Shown here: piece after piece, positions 23,130-32,294 of the stretch | Layout of the letters: the number at the start of each line of letters is the position of its first letter | How positions within the stretch are numbered: position 1 is the stretch's first letter | Assembly: GCF_017573545.1 (NCBI RefSeq) | Contig: NZ_JAGEOK010000023.1 | Coordinates: forward strand, 1-64,000 | Direction: 5' to 3' | DNA: 64,000 bases | Source: Actinomadura nitritigenes | Lineage (GTDB): Bacteria > Actinomycetota > Actinomycetes > Streptosporangiales > Streptosporangiaceae | Translations under genes and position numbers: made by a program | The notes under the pieces: generated by a model | Told to the model about the DNA's origin: nothing | The model's database searches: none | The model's input: only the letters and a program-made list of their open reading frames with translations

Positions 23130-24146
23130 ATGCGCAGGCCCTCCGCGCCCACCGATCTGCCCGTCACCTCGTGGGGACGCGCCGCCAAGCGCGCCGTCGG
23201 CGAGTTCCAGCGCGACAACCTGTCGGACTGGGCCGCCGCCCTCACCTACTACGCCATCCTGTCGATCTTCCCGGCGATGCTGGTGGTGGTGTCGCTGATC
23301 GGGCTCGGCGGCAAGTCGGTCACCAGCGACCTCATCGACAACCTCAGCGGGATCGCGCCGGGCGCCGTGAAGACCGTCCTGGTCAACGCGATCACGCAGC
23401 TGGAGCACAATCGCGCCGGAGCCGGGGTCGTCGCGATCATCGGCATCCTGGCCGCGATCTGGTCGGCGTCGGGGTACGTGGGCGCGTTCATGCGCGCGTC
23501 CAACGCCATCTACGACATCCCCGAGGGGCGGCCGATCTGGAAGACGCTGCCGCTGCGCGTCGGCGTCACGATCGTCACGCTGGTCCTGCTGTCGGCCTCG
23601 GTCATCGCGGTGATCGTCTCCGGTCCGCTCGCCCGCAAGGCCGGCGACCTGCTCGGCCTCGGCTCGACCGCGGTCATGGTCTGGGACATCGTCAAGTGGC
23701 CGGTGATGCTGCTCGTCGTCAGCTTCCTGTTCGCGCTGCTGTACTGGGCGGCGCCGAACGCCAAGCGCGGCTTCCGGTGGGTCACCCCGGGCGGCGTGCT
23801 GGCCATCCTGCTGTGGCTGGCGGCGTCCGGGGTGTTCGCGGCCTACGTGGCGAACTTCTCCAATTACAACAAGACCTACGGCAGCCTCGCCGGCATCATC
23901 ATCTTCCTGGTATGGCTGTGGATCAGCAATCTGGCGATCCTGCTGGGCGCGGAGATGAACGCCGAACTGGAGCGCGGCCGCGCCATCGCCGCCGGGCGGC
24001 CCGCCGGGGCCGAACCGTATGTCGAATTCCGCGACACCCGGGGGTTCAGCGAGGAGGAGAAACGCGAGACCGGCGTCACCGGCGGCAGGGACGCGGGCGG
24101 GAATGCGGGCGGCCGCGACGGACGGCACGGCGCCACCCGCTCCTGA
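23130..24146 (+). CDS. YihY/BrkB-family inner-membrane protein
   Basis: 338 residues with about six transmembrane helices. Family motifs: DNLSDWAAALTYYAILSIFP near the N-terminus, IWSASGYVGAFMRASNAIYD in the middle, and YNKTYGSLAGIIIFLVWLWI near the end. Although once annotated as RNase BN, YihY proteins are integral membrane proteins of uncertain transport function. It starts 14 bp after the DUF3618 gene and is the last member of that operon. The C-terminus is a Gly/Arg-rich cytoplasmic tail. Confidence 0.9.
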   Translation: MRRPSAPTDLPVTSWGRAAKRAVGEFQRDNLSDWAAALTYYAILSIFPAMLVVVSLIGLGGKSVTSDLIDNLSGIAPGAVKTVLVNAITQLEHNRAGAGVVAIIGILAAIWSASGYVGAFMRASNAIYDIPEGRPIWKTLPLRVGVTIVTLVLLSASVIAVIVSGPLARKAGDLLGLGSTAVMVWDIVKWPVMLLVVSFLFALLYWAAPNAKRGFRWVTPGGVLAILLWLAASGVFAAYVANFSNYNKTYGSLAGIIIFLVWLWISNLAILLGAEMNAELERGRAIAAGRPAGAEPYVEFRDTRGFSEEEKRETGVTGGRDAGGNAGGRDGRHGATRS

Positions 24147-24238
24147 TCCGGGGACGCCCGTACGACCAGCGTGCGACCGGGTGGTTACCGGGGAACCACG
24201 GGTCGCCCAACGGTCGGGCGGGTGAATAGGATCGGCGC

Positions 24239-24841
24239 GTGCTTCGTCCCACCTTTCCCATCGAGACCGAGCGCCTGACGCTGCGTCCGTTCCGAGAAGA
24301 GGACCTGGAGAGCCTCTACGCCTACCAATCCCTTCCCGAAGTGGCGCGCTTCCTGTATTGGGAGCCGCGGGACCGGGAGGAATCACGGTCGTTCCTGCGC
24401 GAGAAAATGGCCGCCGCGACCCTGGAGAAGGAGGGCGACTGGCTCGTGCTGGCGGTCGAGTGGCGCGAGACCGGCGAGCTGGTCGGCGAGGTCAATCTGC
24501 AGTGGCGCAGTCGCGAGCACCGGCAGGGCGAGATCGGCTACATCCTGAACCCGTCCTTCCACGGCAAGGGGTTCGCGACGGAGGCGGCCGCGGTGGTGCT
24601 GCGGCTGGGGTTCGAGGGCCTGGGCCTGCACCGGATCGTGGGCCGGCTGGACGGCCGCAACGCCGCGTCCGCGCGGGTGCTGGAGCGGCTCGGGATGCGG
24701 CGCGAGGCGCACCTGGTGCAGAACGAGATCGTCAAGGGCGAGTGGACCGACGAGATCATCTACGCGGTGCTGCGCGACGAGTGGGAGGCTCACCGCTCCG
24801 ACGCCGCGGACGGTTCCGGCGGCGAGCCCGAGCGGGACTGA
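24239..24841 (+). CDS. GNAT-family N-acetyltransferase (RimJ/RimL type)
   Basis: 200 residues: LPTFPIETERLTLRPF-like opening (here RPTFPIETERLTLRPF), motif A with GEIGYILNPSFHGKGFATEA (acetyl-CoA pyrophosphate loop HGKGFA) and motif B GLHRIVGRLDGRNAASARVL. It acetylates an amino group of a protein or small molecule; the substrate is unknown. A TAGGAT -10 element at 24227-24232 lies six bases before the GTG, indicating a leaderless mRNA. Stands alone between the YihY operon and the convergent WYL regulator gene. Confidence 0.9.
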   Translation: MLRPTFPIETERLTLRPFREEDLESLYAYQSLPEVARFLYWEPRDREESRSFLREKMAAATLEKEGDWLVLAVEWRETGELVGEVNLQWRSREHRQGEIGYILNPSFHGKGFATEAAAVVLRLGFEGLGLHRIVGRLDGRNAASARVLERLGMRREAHLVQNEIVKGEWTDEIIYAVLRDEWEAHRSDAADGSGGEPERD

Positions 24842-24886
24842 CGGCGGTCCTAAGGGCGGTCCTGAGGGCGGGCCGGGCGCGGGCGG

Positions 24887-25876
24887 TCAGCGGCCCGCCT
24901 GCTCGTCCAGGAGGCGTGCGAGGTCGCGGACGTGCCCGCGCAGTTCGGCGGGCCTCCGGATCACGAACGGCCAGCCGAGGCCGGCGAGCATCCGCGCCAT
25001 GCCGTCCAGGTGCTCGGCGCGGGTCGTCATCACCACTCCCCCGGCGGTCTCGGTGAGGGTGGCGACGGTGGCGGGGACCCGCCGGCGCGCCTGTTCGAGC
25101 GTGGTCTCCAGCAGCACCTCGACCTCGTGCGCGTACGGGACGCCGGCCAGCGACCGCGTCACGTGCTGGACGGGGTCGGCGCCGGCGGGGATCTCGTAGG
25201 CGGCGCTGCCGGTCGCGGCGCCGCTGGTGTCGGCGGAGGCGATCCGGTCGACGCGGAAGGTGCGGACCTCGCCGCTGAGGTGGTCGTGGCCGGTGGCGTA
25301 CCAGCGTCCGGAATGGAACACCAGGCCGTAGGGGTCCAGGTCGCGTTCGGAGTCCGCGCCCTGCCAGGACCGGTACCGCAGCCGGACGCGGCGGCGTTCG
25401 CGGACGGCGGCGGCCAGGGTGAGCAGGACGCCGGTGGAGGGCGCGGCGGCGTCGCGGGCGGCGAGGGTGAACCCGAGGGTCTCGCGCAGCGCCTGGACGC
25501 GGTCGCGCAGCACGGCGGGCAGGACCCGCTGCACCTTCGCCAGCGCGCTCTCGGTGGCCTGTCCCGGCAGGCCGAGGCGGCGGCCGGCCAGCAGCCCGAG
25601 CACGACCGCGACCGCCTCGTCGTCGGTGAGCATCAGCGGCGGCAGCTTGTAGCCGGGCATCAGGCGGTAGCCGCCGTACCGGCCGCGTTCGGCGACGACG
25701 GGCACGCCGAGGTCGTCGAGCCGGGCGGCGTAGCGGCGGACGGTGCGCTCGTCGACGCCGAGCCGCCGCGCCAGGTCGGGCCCGGTCATGCGGTGGTGGG
25801 CCTGGAGCAGTTCGAGCATCGCCAGCACGCGGGTCGTCGGGTGGGACCGGCCGGGGTCCGGCGCCGGGTGTGACAC
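24887..25876 (-). CDS. WYL-domain transcriptional regulator (HTH_11-WYL-WCX)
   Basis: 329 residues starting at the GTG 25876. The HTH is at 15-65 (MTGPDLARRLGVDERTVRRY), the WYL domain at about 150-225 (YGLVFHSGRWYATGHDHLSG) and a WCX-type C-terminal part follows. These proteins act as repressors or activators sensing nucleotides or other ligands. It is divergent from an alpha/beta hydrolase 81 bp away, with which this regulator type is often paired, so the hydrolase is its probable target. Confidence 0.88.
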   Translation of the reverse strand: MSHPAPDPGRSHPTTRVLAMLELLQAHHRMTGPDLARRLGVDERTVRRYAARLDDLGVPVVAERGRYGGYRLMPGYKLPPLMLTDDEAVAVVLGLLAGRRLGLPGQATESALAKVQRVLPAVLRDRVQALRETLGFTLAARDAAAPSTGVLLTLAAAVRERRRVRLRYRSWQGADSERDLDPYGLVFHSGRWYATGHDHLSGEVRTFRVDRIASADTSGAATGSAAYEIPAGADPVQHVTRSLAGVPYAHEVEVLLETTLEQARRRVPATVATLTETAGGVVMTTRAEHLDGMARMLAGLGWPFVIRRPAELRGHVRDLARLLDEQAGR

Positions 25877-25957
25877 GGGCCACTCCACTAATCCGGGCGG
25901 GTTATGTCCGGTATCGAGCCTAGCGTTGACCTCATCCACGAGGGAAAGGGCGCTGAC

Positions 25958-26722
25958 ATGGCGACGTTCGTATTGGTTCCGGGGTTCTGGCTGGGCGCGT
26001 GGGCGTGGGAGGAGGTGGCCGCGGGCCTGCGGGACGAGGGCCACGAGGCGCTCCCGGTGACGCTGACGGGGCTCGCCGAGCGGGCGGACGAGCTGACGCC
26101 GGAGGTGGGTCTGGACGCGCACATCGCCGACGTCGTCGGCGCCGTGGAGAGCGCCGGGCCGGGGCCGGTGGTCCTCGTCGCGCACAGCGGCGCGAACATG
26201 GCGGTCACCGGCGCCGCCGACCGACTCGTCGACCGCGTCTCGCGGGTGGTCTACGTCGACAGCGGTCCGATGCCGTCCGGGATGGCGGGGATCGACTTCC
26301 GCGCTCCCGACGACCGCGCGGAGCTGGAGAAGACCGTCGCCGAGGCGGGCGACGGCTGGACGATCCCGGTGCCGGCGTTCGACGCGGACACCGACCCGGT
26401 CAACCTCGCGGGCCTGAGCGCCGAGCGGCTCGCCGAGATGCGGCGGCGCGGCACTCCGCAGCCGTTCGCGACCGTGACGCAGCCGCTCCGGCGCCCCGAG
26501 CCGCTGCCGGGCACGCCGCGCACACTCGTCCTGTGCACGATCCCGCTCCCGGCCGTGCGGCAGATGGCCGGCAGCGGCAATCCGGTGTTCGCCATGATGA
26601 CCGGGCCGGAGTGGACGTACCGCGAGCTGCCGACCGGGCACTGGCCGATGTTCTCCAAGCCGCGCGAGCTCGCCTCGCTGCTCGCCGAGTCCGCCGGTCC
26701 GGAGTCCGCCGGTCCCGAGTGA
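25958..26722 (+). CDS. Alpha/beta-fold hydrolase
   Basis: 254 residues from the ATG at 25958 (GAGGGAAAGG about nine bases upstream). FVLVPGFWLGAWAWEEVAA forms the oxyanion strand-loop, VLVAHSGANMAV has the nucleophile serine in HSGAN (a variant of G-x-S-x-G lacking the first Gly), and the histidine lies in LPTGHWPMFSKP. Resembles salicylate-esterase or EstC-like hydrolases (hydrolase_4/6). The C-terminal repeat SAGPESAGPE is low complexity. Probably controlled by the divergent WYL regulator. Confidence 0.85.
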   Translation: MATFVLVPGFWLGAWAWEEVAAGLRDEGHEALPVTLTGLAERADELTPEVGLDAHIADVVGAVESAGPGPVVLVAHSGANMAVTGAADRLVDRVSRVVYVDSGPMPSGMAGIDFRAPDDRAELEKTVAEAGDGWTIPVPAFDADTDPVNLAGLSAERLAEMRRRGTPQPFATVTQPLRRPEPLPGTPRTLVLCTIPLPAVRQMAGSGNPVFAMMTGPEWTYRELPTGHWPMFSKPRELASLLAESAGPESAGPE

Positions 26723-26735
26723 GGCCGGGGCGGGG

Positions 26736-27425
26736 TCAGGCGTCCTTGGGGGCGGCGGTGACCGGCGCGGCGCGGCGGCGGCCTTCGCGGGCGGTCGCGT
26801 CCGGCACGACCAGGACGCGGGCGGCGCAGGCCAGCAGCGTGCCGATCCCCCATCCGGCGAGCGCGTCGGTCGGCCAGTGGTAGCCGAGCGCGACGACGGC
26901 GACGGCGACCAGCGCGGCCAGGGTGTGCGCGGCGATCGTCCAGCCGCGCGAGGCGCCGGTCATCGCGGCGATGAACAGCAGGCAGGCGGCGGCGTTGGCG
27001 GAGTGTCCGGACGGGAACGACAGGTGCCCGGCGGCGAACAGCTCGTCCTCCCCGTACAGGGGTGCGGTCCGTGCGAACAGCACCTGCGCGGACCGCACGA
27101 CGAGTTCGGTGCAGGCCAGCCACACGCCCGCGCGGATCAGCAGCGGGAGGCTGCGGCGCCGCCACGCGGCGGTGGCGGCGGTGATCCCGGCGAGGCCGCC
27201 GACGATCCAGTACTGGCCGCCGTTGACGATCGTCCGCCACGTCCAGTGCCAGGCGCCGGTGCGGGGCGGGAGGCCGCCGGAGAACACCCACTGGTCCAGG
27301 TGGCGCAGCGGTCCGTCGGCCAGCACGTCCAGGACGGCCGCGGCCGTGGCGAGGGCCGCGGCCGCCGCCAGTGCCCGGGGCCGCCGCCGGTCCGCGCGAC
27401 CGCCCCCCGGCCGATGCGCCCGCAT
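26736..27425 (-). CDS. PAP2-family membrane phosphatase
   Basis: 229 residues with five to six hydrophobic segments. The PAP2 core is present: FARTAPLYG (C1, degenerate; a Lys is not apparent), FPSGHSANAAA (C2) and LGYHWPTDALAGW (C3 with His and Asp). Lipid phosphatases of this family dephosphorylate phosphatidic acid or undecaprenyl pyrophosphate at the outer face of the membrane. It is convergent to the hydrolase gene with only 13 bp between stops. Confidence 0.85.
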   Translation of the reverse strand: MRAHRPGGGRADRRRPRALAAAAALATAAAVLDVLADGPLRHLDQWVFSGGLPPRTGAWHWTWRTIVNGGQYWIVGGLAGITAATAAWRRRSLPLLIRAGVWLACTELVVRSAQVLFARTAPLYGEDELFAAGHLSFPSGHSANAAACLLFIAAMTGASRGWTIAAHTLAALVAVAVVALGYHWPTDALAGWGIGTLLACAARVLVVPDATAREGRRRAAPVTAAPKDA

Positions 27426-27691
27426 TCCTCGATCCTGCCCGATGCGCGGGACCCGTCACGCCGAGACCTGGCTCACACCCGGGGGCTCCGGGCGCCGTGA
27501 GCGGTCGTTCGGCGCCTCAATTGACCCGAGTGTCACCGGATGCTCACGGCACCGTCTGAATGACTCACTTATCTACAGTGGGGCGGAGTCTTCTTTGTTA
27601 CTCCGGTCGGTAGATCATTTGGCGGGTCGGCGGCACACTCTGCGGAAGTCGCGCGGCCACGGGGGTCGGGCCTGTTCCGCAAGGTGAGCAC

Positions 27692-28747
27692 ATGACACCC
27701 TCTGTCCGCCGTCCGGTACTCACGGTCGTTCACTGGCGGCGTTCGGTGACGACGGCCGCCGCCACGGTACTGGTGGCCGGGATCGGCGCGGCGGGTGCCG
27801 GGGCGGCGCAGGCGGAATCGGCACCGGTGAAGGCGGACGACGGCGCTCGGATCACCCAGGAGACGAAGATCGCCGACCACGAGGTGGACGTCACCATCTC
27901 CTCCCCGGCGCTCGGCAAGTCGGTGAAGACCCGGATCCTGCTGCCCAGCGGCTGGTCGCGCGGCTCGGCGCGGACGTGGCCGGTGCTGTACGCCTTCCAC
28001 GGCGGCCAGGACAACTACACCTCCTGGACGAAGAACACCGACATCGAGGCCTGGGCGGCCAAGTACGACGTCCTGGTCGTGATGCCGGAGGGCGAGAACG
28101 GCTCGTACACCGACTGGTACAACTACGGCAAGGGCGGGACCCCCAAGTGGGAGACCTTCCACACCGCCGAGGTGCGCCAGCTGATGGAGCGCAACTACGG
28201 CGCGGGCGCGGTCCGCGCGGCGATCGGCAACTCCTCCGGCGGGCAGGGCGCGTACAGCTACGCCGCCCGCCACCCGGGGCTGTTCAAGTACGTCGCCTCG
28301 CTGAGCGGCACGCTGTCGCTGCGGTCGGCGGGGATGCCGGCGATGCTGATGTTCACCAACGCCGGCAACGGGCAGGACCCGTTCGCGATCTGGGGCATCC
28401 CGTGGGCCGACGACGCCAACTGGGCGGCCCACGACCCGTACGCGCTGGCCGACAAGCTGCGCGGCACGCAGCTGTTCTTCTCCGCCGGGACGACCGGCAA
28501 GCCCGGTCCGGGCGACCCGAACGTCGCGCCGTGGGACATCGGCCTGCTGAGCGAGATCGCGGTCGGCGCGGACAACCAGGAGTTCAAGAAGCGCCTGGAC
28601 GCGCTGAAGGTGCCCTACACCGCCGACATCTACGGCGACGGCCGCCACAACTGGCCCGCGTGGATCCGCGAGGCCACCAAGATCTGGCCGACGGTGATGA
28701 AGGCGATCGGCGCCAAGCAGGTGACCGTCACCGCGCGGCACCGCTGA
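27692..28747 (+). CDS. Secreted esterase, antigen 85/feruloyl-esterase D-like
   Basis: 351 residues: a long n-region with paired basic residues then a hydrophobic core to about residue 41 (AAQAES), a secretion signal. The alpha/beta hydrolase core (PF00756) shows WPVLYAFHGGQDNYTSWTKN, the serine elbow IGNSSGGQGAY and the histidine in GDGRHNWPAW. Actinomycete members hydrolyse acyl or trehalose esters extracellularly. AAGGTGAG precedes the ATG. A 266-bp upstream region holds its promoter; no clear operator is visible. A strong terminator follows. Confidence 0.87.
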   Translation: MTPSVRRPVLTVVHWRRSVTTAAATVLVAGIGAAGAGAAQAESAPVKADDGARITQETKIADHEVDVTISSPALGKSVKTRILLPSGWSRGSARTWPVLYAFHGGQDNYTSWTKNTDIEAWAAKYDVLVVMPEGENGSYTDWYNYGKGGTPKWETFHTAEVRQLMERNYGAGAVRAAIGNSSGGQGAYSYAARHPGLFKYVASLSGTLSLRSAGMPAMLMFTNAGNGQDPFAIWGIPWADDANWAAHDPYALADKLRGTQLFFSAGTTGKPGPGDPNVAPWDIGLLSEIAVGADNQEFKKRLDALKVPYTADIYGDGRHNWPAWIREATKIWPTVMKAIGAKQVTVTARHR

Positions 28748-28821
28748 CCGTCGGGTCCCGGCCGCACGGGCCTTCATAGGTTCTGACGTGGGCGGGAACG
28801 CGCGGGGAGCAGAGGCTGAAT

Positions 28822-28872
28822 ACGGCCCGGTTCCGGGGACGACAGCGGTTGTCGTCCCCGGAACCGGGCCGT
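28822..28872. terminator. Very strong bidirectional terminator
   Basis: A perfect 23-bp inverted repeat (arms 28822-28844 and 28850-28872, starting ACGGCCCGGTTCC) with a five-base loop GCGGT. It lies between the convergent esterase and GH3 genes, 75 bp from the first and 38 bp from the second. Confidence 0.85.
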
Positions 28873-28909
28873 CGCCGTCGGACCCCAACCAGGGGCCGGT
28901 GCCGGCAGG

Positions 28910-30817
28910 TCAGTGCTGGTAGGTCAGCCCGTGGCCGAAGGGGTACAGGGCGGTGCCGGGGTCGTCGCGGGTGGGGATGGTGACGGGCAGCCTGCCCTGC
29001 GGGTCGATCTCGCCGAACAGGGTCTTGACGGCCGAGCGCAGCGCTTCGGCGGTGTAGGAGTAGGTGGCCAGGTAGGTGCGGGCCTCGGGGAAGTAGGCGA
29101 TGTCGTAGGGGTCGCGGACGGCGATGACGACGACGGGTCTACCGGTGGCGACCAGCGCCTTGACGAGGTTCGCCTGGCCGGGGCCCTGGTGGCCGGGTTC
29201 GGTGCCGACGTCCCAGGCGCGGTTGGTGACGGCGACGACGAGGTCCTGGTCCCTGGCGGCGGCGACGGCGTCGTCGATCTGCGCGGGGGTGGGACTGAGG
29301 CCGGTGCTGCGGACTGTGGTGGCGGCGCCGTGCTCGGTGATGCCGGCGGCGAGGCCGGCGGTGGTGGAGGCGGTGCCCCATCCGGCGACGAGGACCCTGC
29401 GGGGGCCGGCCACCAGCGGGAGCACGCCGGCGTCGTTCTTGATCAGGGTGGTGGTGCGGTCCGCGGCGCGCTGCGCGGCGGCCAGGTGCTCCGGGGTGCC
29501 GACGGTCCGGCCGATCTTGGAGGTGTCGGCGTAGGGGCTGCGGAACAGGCCGCGCTTCTTCTTGAGGGCCAGGACCCGGTACACCGACGCGTCGAGGCGC
29601 CGTTCGCTGATCTCGCCGGTCCTGACGGCGTCGACGACGGCGGCGAGCTGGCGGGCGAACACGCCGTTGCCGGCGGCGTCGGCGGGTGGTTTGAGGAGCA
29701 CGTCGGCACCGGCCTCGAGGGCGAGGACGGGGATGCGCTCGTCGCCGTACTTGTCGCGGACGCCCTGCATGTCCAGGGCGTCGGTGACGATGACGCCGCG
29801 GTAGTGCAGCTGGTCGCGCAGGATGCCGGTGAGGATCGGCTTGGACAGGGTGGCGGGGTCCTCGGAGGGGTCGAGGGCCGGCACGATGATGTGCGCGGTC
29901 ATGATGGCCTCGACGCCGGCGGCGATCGCGGCGCGGAAGGGCGGCAGGTCGAGCTTCTCCCACTGGGCGCGGGTGTGGCCGATGCGGGGGACGCCGGTGT
30001 GGCTGTCGGTGGTGGTGTCGCCGTGCCCGGGGAAGTGCTTGGCGGTGGCGGTCACTCCCCCGGCGCGGTAGCCGCGCAGCTGCGCGGTGACCATGGACGA
30101 CACCAGCGACGGGTCGGAGCCGAAGGAGCGGACGCCGATGACGGGGTTGGCGGGGTTGACGTTGACGTCCGCGTCGGGCGCGTAGTCCTGGTTGACGCCG
30201 ATGGCGCGCAGTTCCCGCCCGGTGATGCGGGCGAGCGCGCCGGCGTCGCCGGTGCTGCGTCCGGCGGCCAGGGCCATGCTGCCGGGCGACTGGGTGGCGG
30301 GCGGCTGGACGCGCGCGACGATGCCGCCCTCCTGGTCGGTGGCGATGGTCTCGGGGATGCGGTGCGGCTGGGCCATCGCGGCGCGCTGGATGCCGTTGGA
30401 GAACCCGGCGAGCTGCACGGGGTCGTCGACGTTGTTGGCGTAGTAGATGAACCCGCCGGGGTGGTACCGGGCGACGATCTGCGCGGCGTTGTCGACTCCG
30501 TAGAGCTTCCGGTTGGCGGCGACGTCGGCGGGATCGGCGGTGTCGGCGCTCTTTCCGTAGACCTGCAGGACGAACAGCTGGGCGGCCTTGTCCTGCAGGC
30601 TCATCGAGCGCAGCAGCCGCATGAGCGCGGGGTCCTTGCCGGCGTCGCGTCCGGTGGTCTGGGCGTGGGCGGCGGGCGCGGTGAGCGCGGTGACGGCGAG
30701 CGCTCCGGCTGCCAGCCCGGCGATGGCGCGGCGGGCGCGGCCGGTGCCGGGCGGGCGCGGGGTGCGGGGCGCGCGGTCGGCGGGCCGGGGAGGACGGTGC
30801 GTGCGGGGCAGGTGCAT
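28910..30817 (-). CDS. Secreted GH3 beta-N-acetylhexosaminidase (NagZ-like)
   Basis: 635 residues with an Arg-rich N-terminus and signal region ending AAHA (about residue 52). GH3 catalytic domain: TDQEGGIVARV, KHFPGHGDTTTDSHTGVP (NagZ-type general acid/base His-Asp dyad) and VIVTDALDMQGV with the nucleophile Asp. A C-terminal alpha/beta sandwich (GH3_C) with VLPLVAGPRRVLVAGWG follows. It likely cleaves GlcNAc from peptidoglycan or chitin fragments outside the membrane. It ends at the 23-bp terminator. Confidence 0.88.
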   Translation of the reverse strand: MHLPRTHRPPRPADRAPRTPRPPGTGRARRAIAGLAAGALAVTALTAPAAHAQTTGRDAGKDPALMRLLRSMSLQDKAAQLFVLQVYGKSADTADPADVAANRKLYGVDNAAQIVARYHPGGFIYYANNVDDPVQLAGFSNGIQRAAMAQPHRIPETIATDQEGGIVARVQPPATQSPGSMALAAGRSTGDAGALARITGRELRAIGVNQDYAPDADVNVNPANPVIGVRSFGSDPSLVSSMVTAQLRGYRAGGVTATAKHFPGHGDTTTDSHTGVPRIGHTRAQWEKLDLPPFRAAIAAGVEAIMTAHIIVPALDPSEDPATLSKPILTGILRDQLHYRGVIVTDALDMQGVRDKYGDERIPVLALEAGADVLLKPPADAAGNGVFARQLAAVVDAVRTGEISERRLDASVYRVLALKKKRGLFRSPYADTSKIGRTVGTPEHLAAAQRAADRTTTLIKNDAGVLPLVAGPRRVLVAGWGTASTTAGLAAGITEHGAATTVRSTGLSPTPAQIDDAVAAARDQDLVVAVTNRAWDVGTEPGHQGPGQANLVKALVATGRPVVVIAVRDPYDIAYFPEARTYLATYSYTAEALRSAVKTLFGEIDPQGRLPVTIPTRDDPGTALYPFGHGLTYQH

Positions 30818-30986
30818 GACGGCTCCCTCCGCCCCCGAGCTGCTATTTGATCAAGGTTCTGCTGGCACGCTAACCCGGCGGGCCGGGCTCGTCCACGGCA
30901 ATGGTCGACGATGTGGTCCGGGTCCGTCCTGCCGCCGGTAAAGGCCGCCCGGCGACCGTCCCCGGGCGGTGCCGGGGCTCGGCGGC

Positions 30987-31559
30987 TCAGGGGCGGGTGA
31001 TGAAGGCCAGGGCGGCGTCGGTGACGGCGGCGGGGTCGCGTCCGGCGTCGATGAGGCGGGCGGCGCCGTCGAGGGCGCCGAGGACGAGCGCGGCGGTGCC
31101 CTCGGGGTCGGGGTCGCCGCGGTCGGCGAGGGCCTCGCGCAGCGGCGCGACGAGCGCGCGCTGCTGCGCGGCGAGCCAGTCCAGGCATGCGGGGGGCAGC
31201 CCGGCGGCGGCGATGGCGTCGGTGACGCGGCGGTCGTCGCTGCGGGCGTACTCCAGATGGGCGCGGACGTAGGCGGCGATGCGGGCGGCGGGACCGCCCG
31301 ATTCGGCGGCGGTGGTGGCGGCGCGCAGCCGGCCGGTCCAGTCGGCGAGGACGTCGGCGGCGAGCTGGGCGAGGATGTCGCCGGTGGAGGGGTAGTACTT
31401 GTAGACGCTGGAGCGGGCGAGGCCGGCGCGGGCGCCGACCGATGCCGGGGTCACCGCCTGCGCGCCGTCGGCGAGCAGGATGTCGCGGGCGGCGGCCTGC
31501 AGGGCGGTGTGCCTGCGGGCGCGGTGCTCGGCGACGGTCGGGGCGGTGATCCTCGGCAT
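30987..31559 (-). CDS. TetR-family repressor of the ABC exporter operon
   Basis: 190 residues. HTH at about 20-65: QAVTPASVGARAGLARSSVY then KYYPSTGDILAQL. The C-terminal domain is a helical sensor. It lies 48 bp downstream of the ABC ATPase gene in the same direction, so it is probably the last gene of the permease-ATPase-tetR operon, and the paired palindromes upstream of the permease (33419-33467) are its likely operators, giving autoregulation. Confidence 0.87.
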   Translation of the reverse strand: MPRITAPTVAEHRARRHTALQAAARDILLADGAQAVTPASVGARAGLARSSVYKYYPSTGDILAQLAADVLADWTGRLRAATTAAESGGPAARIAAYVRAHLEYARSDDRRVTDAIAAAGLPPACLDWLAAQQRALVAPLREALADRGDPDPEGTAALVLGALDGAARLIDAGRDPAAVTDAALAFITRP

Positions 31560-31607
31560 GCGGTCTCCTTCCGCGGCGGGGAGGTGCGGCCGCTGGTGCG
31601 GGTGCGG

Positions 31608-32294
31608 CTAGTTCATTCTGCCGTCCCGGATGCGCACGACGCGGTCGGCGGTGCCGAGCAGGCCCTCGTCGTGGGTGACCAGGACGGTGGCGGTGCCGCG
31701 CCGGTGGGCCTGCTCGGCCAGCAGCGCGACGATGTCGCGGGCGCGGTGCTGGTCGAGGGCGGCGGTGGGCTCGTCGGCCAGCAGCAGCGCGGGCCGGTTC
31801 ATCAGGGCGCGGGCGATGCCGACGCGCTGGCGTTCGCCGCCCGACAGCTCGTGGGGGCGGCGGGACGCCTTGGTGGTCATCCCGACGGCGTCCAGCAGCT
31901 CGGCGGCGCGGTCGCGGTCCTCGCGGGTGACGCGTCCGGCCAGGTGCGCGACGAGCAGCAGCTGGTCGCGGGCGGTGAGGGAGGGCAGCAGGTTGGAGGC
32001 CTGGAAGACGTAGCCGATGCCGGTGCGGCGCAGCGCGGTGCGTTGCGCGGGGGTGGCGGCGGTGACGTCGGTGCCGCCGATGGCGACGGTGCCCTCGGTG
32101 GGGGCGATCAGCGCGCCGGCGACGGCGAGGAGGCTGGACTTGCCCGAGCCGGAGGGGCCGGCGACGGCGACGACCTCGCCGGGCCCGACGGTGAGGTCGA
32201 CGCCGTCGAGGGCGGTGACGAGGGTGTCGCCGGAGCCGTAGCGCAGGGTGACGCCGGACAGGGTGAGCCCGGTGCGGGTCGCAGTGGCGGTCAT
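31608..32294 (-). CDS. ABC transporter ATP-binding protein (MacB/LolD type)
   Basis: 228 residues from the ATG at 32294. Walker A is GPSGSGKSS (about 46-54), the signature is LSGGERQRVGIARAL, Walker B is LLLADEPTAALD, and the H-loop is VTHDE. It belongs to the LolD/MacB/FtsE group that works with FtsX-like permeases on mechanotransmission or efflux. The start overlaps the permease stop as ATGA, and TetR follows. Together with one permease chain it would form a dimeric transporter. Confidence 0.92.
   Translation of the reverse strand: MTATATRTGLTLSGVTLRYGSGDTLVTALDGVDLTVGPGEVVAVAGPSGSGKSSLLAVAGALIAPTEGTVAIGGTDVTAATPAQRTALRRTGIGYVFQASNLLPSLTARDQLLLVAHLAGRVTREDRDRAAELLDAVGMTTKASRRPHELSGGERQRVGIARALMNRPALLLADEPTAALDQHRARDIVALLAEQAHRRGTATVLVTHDEGLLGTADRVVRIRDGRMN

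Noticed and set aside
23130..24146. Ribonuclease BN
   Set aside because: Old misannotation of YihY-family membrane proteins; no nuclease motif present.
28913..30850. A 645-codon plus-strand frame
   Set aside because: Antisense shadow of the GH3 gene; composition (Gly/Asp/Val-rich) has no protein-like pattern.
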